A stretch of DNA of 64,000 nucleotides, from assembly GCA_963855995.1 (NCBI GenBank), contig OY979718.1, positions 27,571,782-27,635,781 of the forward strand, written 5' to 3'. Each line of letters begins with the position of its first letter. The first letter of the stretch is position 1. The notes under the pieces are model-generated. The model did no database searches. It saw nothing but the letters and a program-made list of their open reading frames with translations, and was not told the origin of the DNA. The DNA is from Muricea muricata (taxonomy: Eukaryota; Cnidaria; Anthozoa; Malacalcyonacea; Plexauridae). This document shows, one piece after another, positions 61,047-64,000 of this stretch. The translations under genes and the position numbers were made by a program.

Positions 61047-64000
61047 CTACTCCTCAGTACTTTTAGTATCTCCATCGTCCTTCTTGTCGTCCGATTCGCC
61101 ATCGCGTGTTCGTCTGGTCTTTTTCTTCTTTGGTTGATCATTGTCATCAACTCCTTCTTCCTGGCTTTCATCATTACGACCATGACGTTTCCTATTGGGT
61201 AATTGAAAGAAAACATTAAAGACCACATTAGAGGAAAAGAAAATCCAATGTCGCAGCGGAGTTAGCCGCAACAAATTTATGCCTTACTTGTCCTTGTCGC
61301 GGCGATCACGCGATTTTTCCCGGTCCTTGCGACTTGATCTTTCCCGATCCTGAGAAAATGATTCAGATTAGAACATGCATTAATTTTAACGTAACGTGGA
61401 CAGTGAAAATTCCTGTAAATCACTAACGTACTTATGGACACAATGTTTACACACACTTTGGCATAAAACGGAAACGGAAAATTAACAATAAAATGAACGA
61501 TATATTTCCTACTACGAGCCTCCACACTCAATGTCTTAAAGTAACTGAGGAGAAAGCGTTACCATTACCGTGACTACAAGACTTCATACAGTATAATATA
61601 CCTAATCAGTACTGTATTTATTTCATAAGTAATTTAATCGGGGGGGGGGGTGTATTTTATAGCAGTAGCAGTACCAATTGAATACCAGCAATTGTTGAAA
61701 GGATTGTGTGTTTTAAACAAAGTTTGATTGACTTTCGCGTGTTCTCGGACATATGTGTTGTAAAATCGTCGGTACCTCAAATTCCCATATAACAAATTAA
61801 GCAATAGCATGTTGCAAAAAACAGCTCCAAAATTTCTCGCAATTTGTTTAACGGACATAACGGACATTTGCGCATGTAGAGCTGCCCTTCTCCTCTCAGA
61901 TTAGCGATCATAGTACAATACTCATTACTGTTCGAGCGACTTACATCCCTCCTAGATTTCTCCTTGTCCTTGTCGCGATGTCTCCTATCTTTGTCGCGGT
62001 CTCGATCACGATCCCTATCACGATCTCGTTCGCGGTCGCGGTCACGTTTGCGATCCCTAAAATAATAATTGTCATCATCATAAATAGGCAGGTGATTAAT
62101 GAAAAAGTTGATTACTGCAGTGAATGACTGCTGACCACGTTGCAGTGAATCTAGTGACAGTGACGTGGATCTGTTGTCTCTTGAATATAGACGAAGATAG
62201 GTTGGTATAGATATACAATTTATTTCAACACGAGATAAGAATAAAGAAATTTATATGTTTTGATTAGATTGGATCCATAAGAAACTCGTAAAACTAAAAA
62301 AGCAAGAAAATATAACCTCAACTGTTTGATGTTTAGTAAACTTTCTATTTTATACGAACTTTCTTGAAACGCTCTGTCACTAATTTTGGGAAAGCTAAGG
62401 CTACGTACACATGAAGTACATGCAATGCCACGTACATGTGAGGAGCCACCTTAAGACAAAAACCGAGTCATTTGTATACAATGCAGTACCTGTCGCGTCG
62501 TTCTGTATCTCTATCTCTGTCCCGGTGCCGGTCTCTGTCGCGTCTCCTTCGTGAACGTCCGCCATCGTCGCTGCCATCGCTGTCTTCATCACTGTGTTTA
62601 TCGTCTTCAGCGTCTCCATCGCGTTGTTCGCGTTGTTCACGAGAATCTCGTTGATCACGAGAATCGCGTTGGTCTCTTGGATCGCGCGGCCCGGGGTGTT
62701 GCGGTGGAAAGCCGCGAGCCATCATGGGATCAAAAGTCATGCCAGGAGGTAGACCAACTGTAACATTTAATTTCAATGGAAAAAATGGACTTTCCTTCGT
62801 ACTACATGTACTGTAAATTATGATTTACAAGCTATTGGCAATATTTTACACGTTATTTTGAATTTACCCACTATGGAAATGTATATTTACTCTGAAAATG
62901 TGATTTACAGCTTTTCAAACATGTGTTGCAAATCCTTACAATGTTTAAAAAATTCTAAAATAATGCCCACGCTTTCGCTATACTGCATCACTGCAAAAAG
63001 TAGCTCAGCCATTAACTTTATCTTACTTGACTATTTGCCAAAGCTTCTAGCCTCATTTGAATTCTGTTTTATATCATCATGAGTATGGATAATGTGTGAA
63101 TATAGAATACACACTTCGAACAACATGAAAATGTCATCGCGTCCAAATTTACCTGGAAACATTCCGCCTTCATCCATCATGGGAGCTTGTAGCCTACAAA
63201 GTTTAAATAAAGACTCCTTAATACCGCGCGACACAGAAAAATACCTTTGTTTCTCTTTCTCTGCTTTTATTAAGAACTAAAGAAGTAATCGTGTTCATAG
63301 ATAAAGTTCATTGAAACCATTAAGGTCTAACTTAAAGTTTGATATGCTTAAACATACATGTTAATGTAATAACACAGTCGCCTAGCTTACAGGTGTTGTT
63401 CAATTACGTCACACTTGTTGTATCATTTGTTTAATATTATCCTAAGGTTGGCAACTTTTTGACGATCAATTTTTTCACACATTTCGACGGCCTCTTCAAG
63501 AAAGACTAAAAATAGCACAAATTTCAACACAAAAACTAGATACAAAACACCTTGGATAATTTGTATGTATTGAAAGTTTAGAGATAGGTAAATTTCGGCG
63601 ATAAAAAAGACTTTTCTTGAAATTCTTGAATCTTTTATTGGCTGCTGTATGATACTGGGAAAATTCAGACAAAGTGATAATAACATAATATCACAAAAGA
63701 CTAGCCGATCATTTTCCCGATGATTTCCGATAATGACGTTTGTCGAGTATTTTGGATCCCGCCTACGGACATTAAAATTTTCATGGAAAGTCGTTTTTCA
63801 TCGCTGAAATTTACGCATTTCTAAACTTATTTCGACTAAAAAAATAGTTTGCAAGTATAGACAAATTATCCAATTACATCTATAGTTTTTGTGTAGAAAT
63901 ACATTAATATTTAGTTTACAACAAACGAAAAGAAAGTACTATGTACCTTTCATCCATTGGGAAATCATGTGGCATCATTGCAATTTTGCCAGGATGCATA
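61047..64000 (-). CDS. 3' part of an Arg/Asp-rich (mixed-charge) nuclear, probably RNA-processing protein
   Basis: Six minus-strand exons join in frame with GT-AG borders: 64000-63947 (partial), 63193-63153, 62757-62490, 62056-61945, 61349-61288 and 61191-61047 (stop). The order is a Met/Pro-rich segment (PHDFPMDER, MMDEGGMFPV, GLPPGMTFDPMMARGFPPQH), RDQRDSRDQRD repeats, an acidic Ser/Asp stretch, long RDRD/RDRE mixed-charge tracts, then a Lys-rich acidic tail (QPKKKKTRRTRDG). RD/RE tracts are typical of spliceosome and 3'-end-processing proteins that gather in nuclear speckles. The layout recalls the C-terminus of FIP1-like proteins, but I do not recognise it with certainty. The 5' part is right of the window. 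Confidence 0.8.

Noticed and set aside
62468-62776. Open frames on both strands across the RD-rich exon
   Set aside because: Plus-strand and alternate-frame readings are shadows of the splice-supported exon 62490-62757.
61047-64000. Firm assignment as FIP1
   Set aside because: Only compositional similarity of a low-complexity C-terminus; no defining domain in the window.

Overview
The window is eukaryotic DNA: AT-rich, spliced genes with GT-AG introns in consistent phase, and a heavy, layered load of transposable elements. The gene content points to a metazoan and most likely a cnidarian (probably an anthozoan). The clues are a secreted PAN plus fibrinogen-like protein, a SUEL-lectin plus Ig receptor, BEL/Pao, CR1-like and Penelope-like retroelements, and decayed multi-copy proteins of a kind I associate with corals and anemones. 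The species cannot be fixed from sequence alone.

Layout. 1-1304 (-): 5' part of an undamaged non-LTR retrotransposon ORF, joined to a decayed BEL/Pao element (about 1311-5322, -). 6843-9927 (-): PAN-fibrinogen gene whose C-terminal exon(s) are not visible. 10934-17330: a dying CR1-like LINE split by a 2.8-kb DNA transposon that itself carries a Harbinger-like MITE, then a tRNA-derived SINE and tandem repeats. 18180-22731 (+): three-exon type I receptor with SUEL lectin, Ig, one transmembrane helix and a tail with an ITAM-like tyrosine pair. 24020-25835: two head-to-head Penelope-like fragments. 26-48 kb: almost no host gene, but fold-back elements, short Penelope-related repeats, a Tc1 element inside an older repeat, a decayed RING-tailed multi-copy gene, TTAA elements and a LINE 3' end. 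49576-52929 (+): four-exon secreted, possibly GPI-anchored protein with two Frizzled-like cysteine modules. 53775-54269 (+): signal peptide, SEA-like region and transmembrane exon. 54996-55208: near-perfect 95-bp-arm hairpin. 61047-64000 (-): 3' exons of an Arg/Asp-rich nuclear, probably RNA-processing gene.

How it fits together. Four secreted or surface-receptor genes lie among young and old mobile elements. The receptor tail (YESV, YTDL, YTHL, YVIQ) suggests signalling through SH2 proteins. The neighbourhood could therefore be an accessory recognition or immunity locus, which is inference. Target-site duplications can be read directly for many elements (8-bp hAT-type, TAA/TTA Harbinger-type, TTAA, TA), so the order of several insertions can be worked out.
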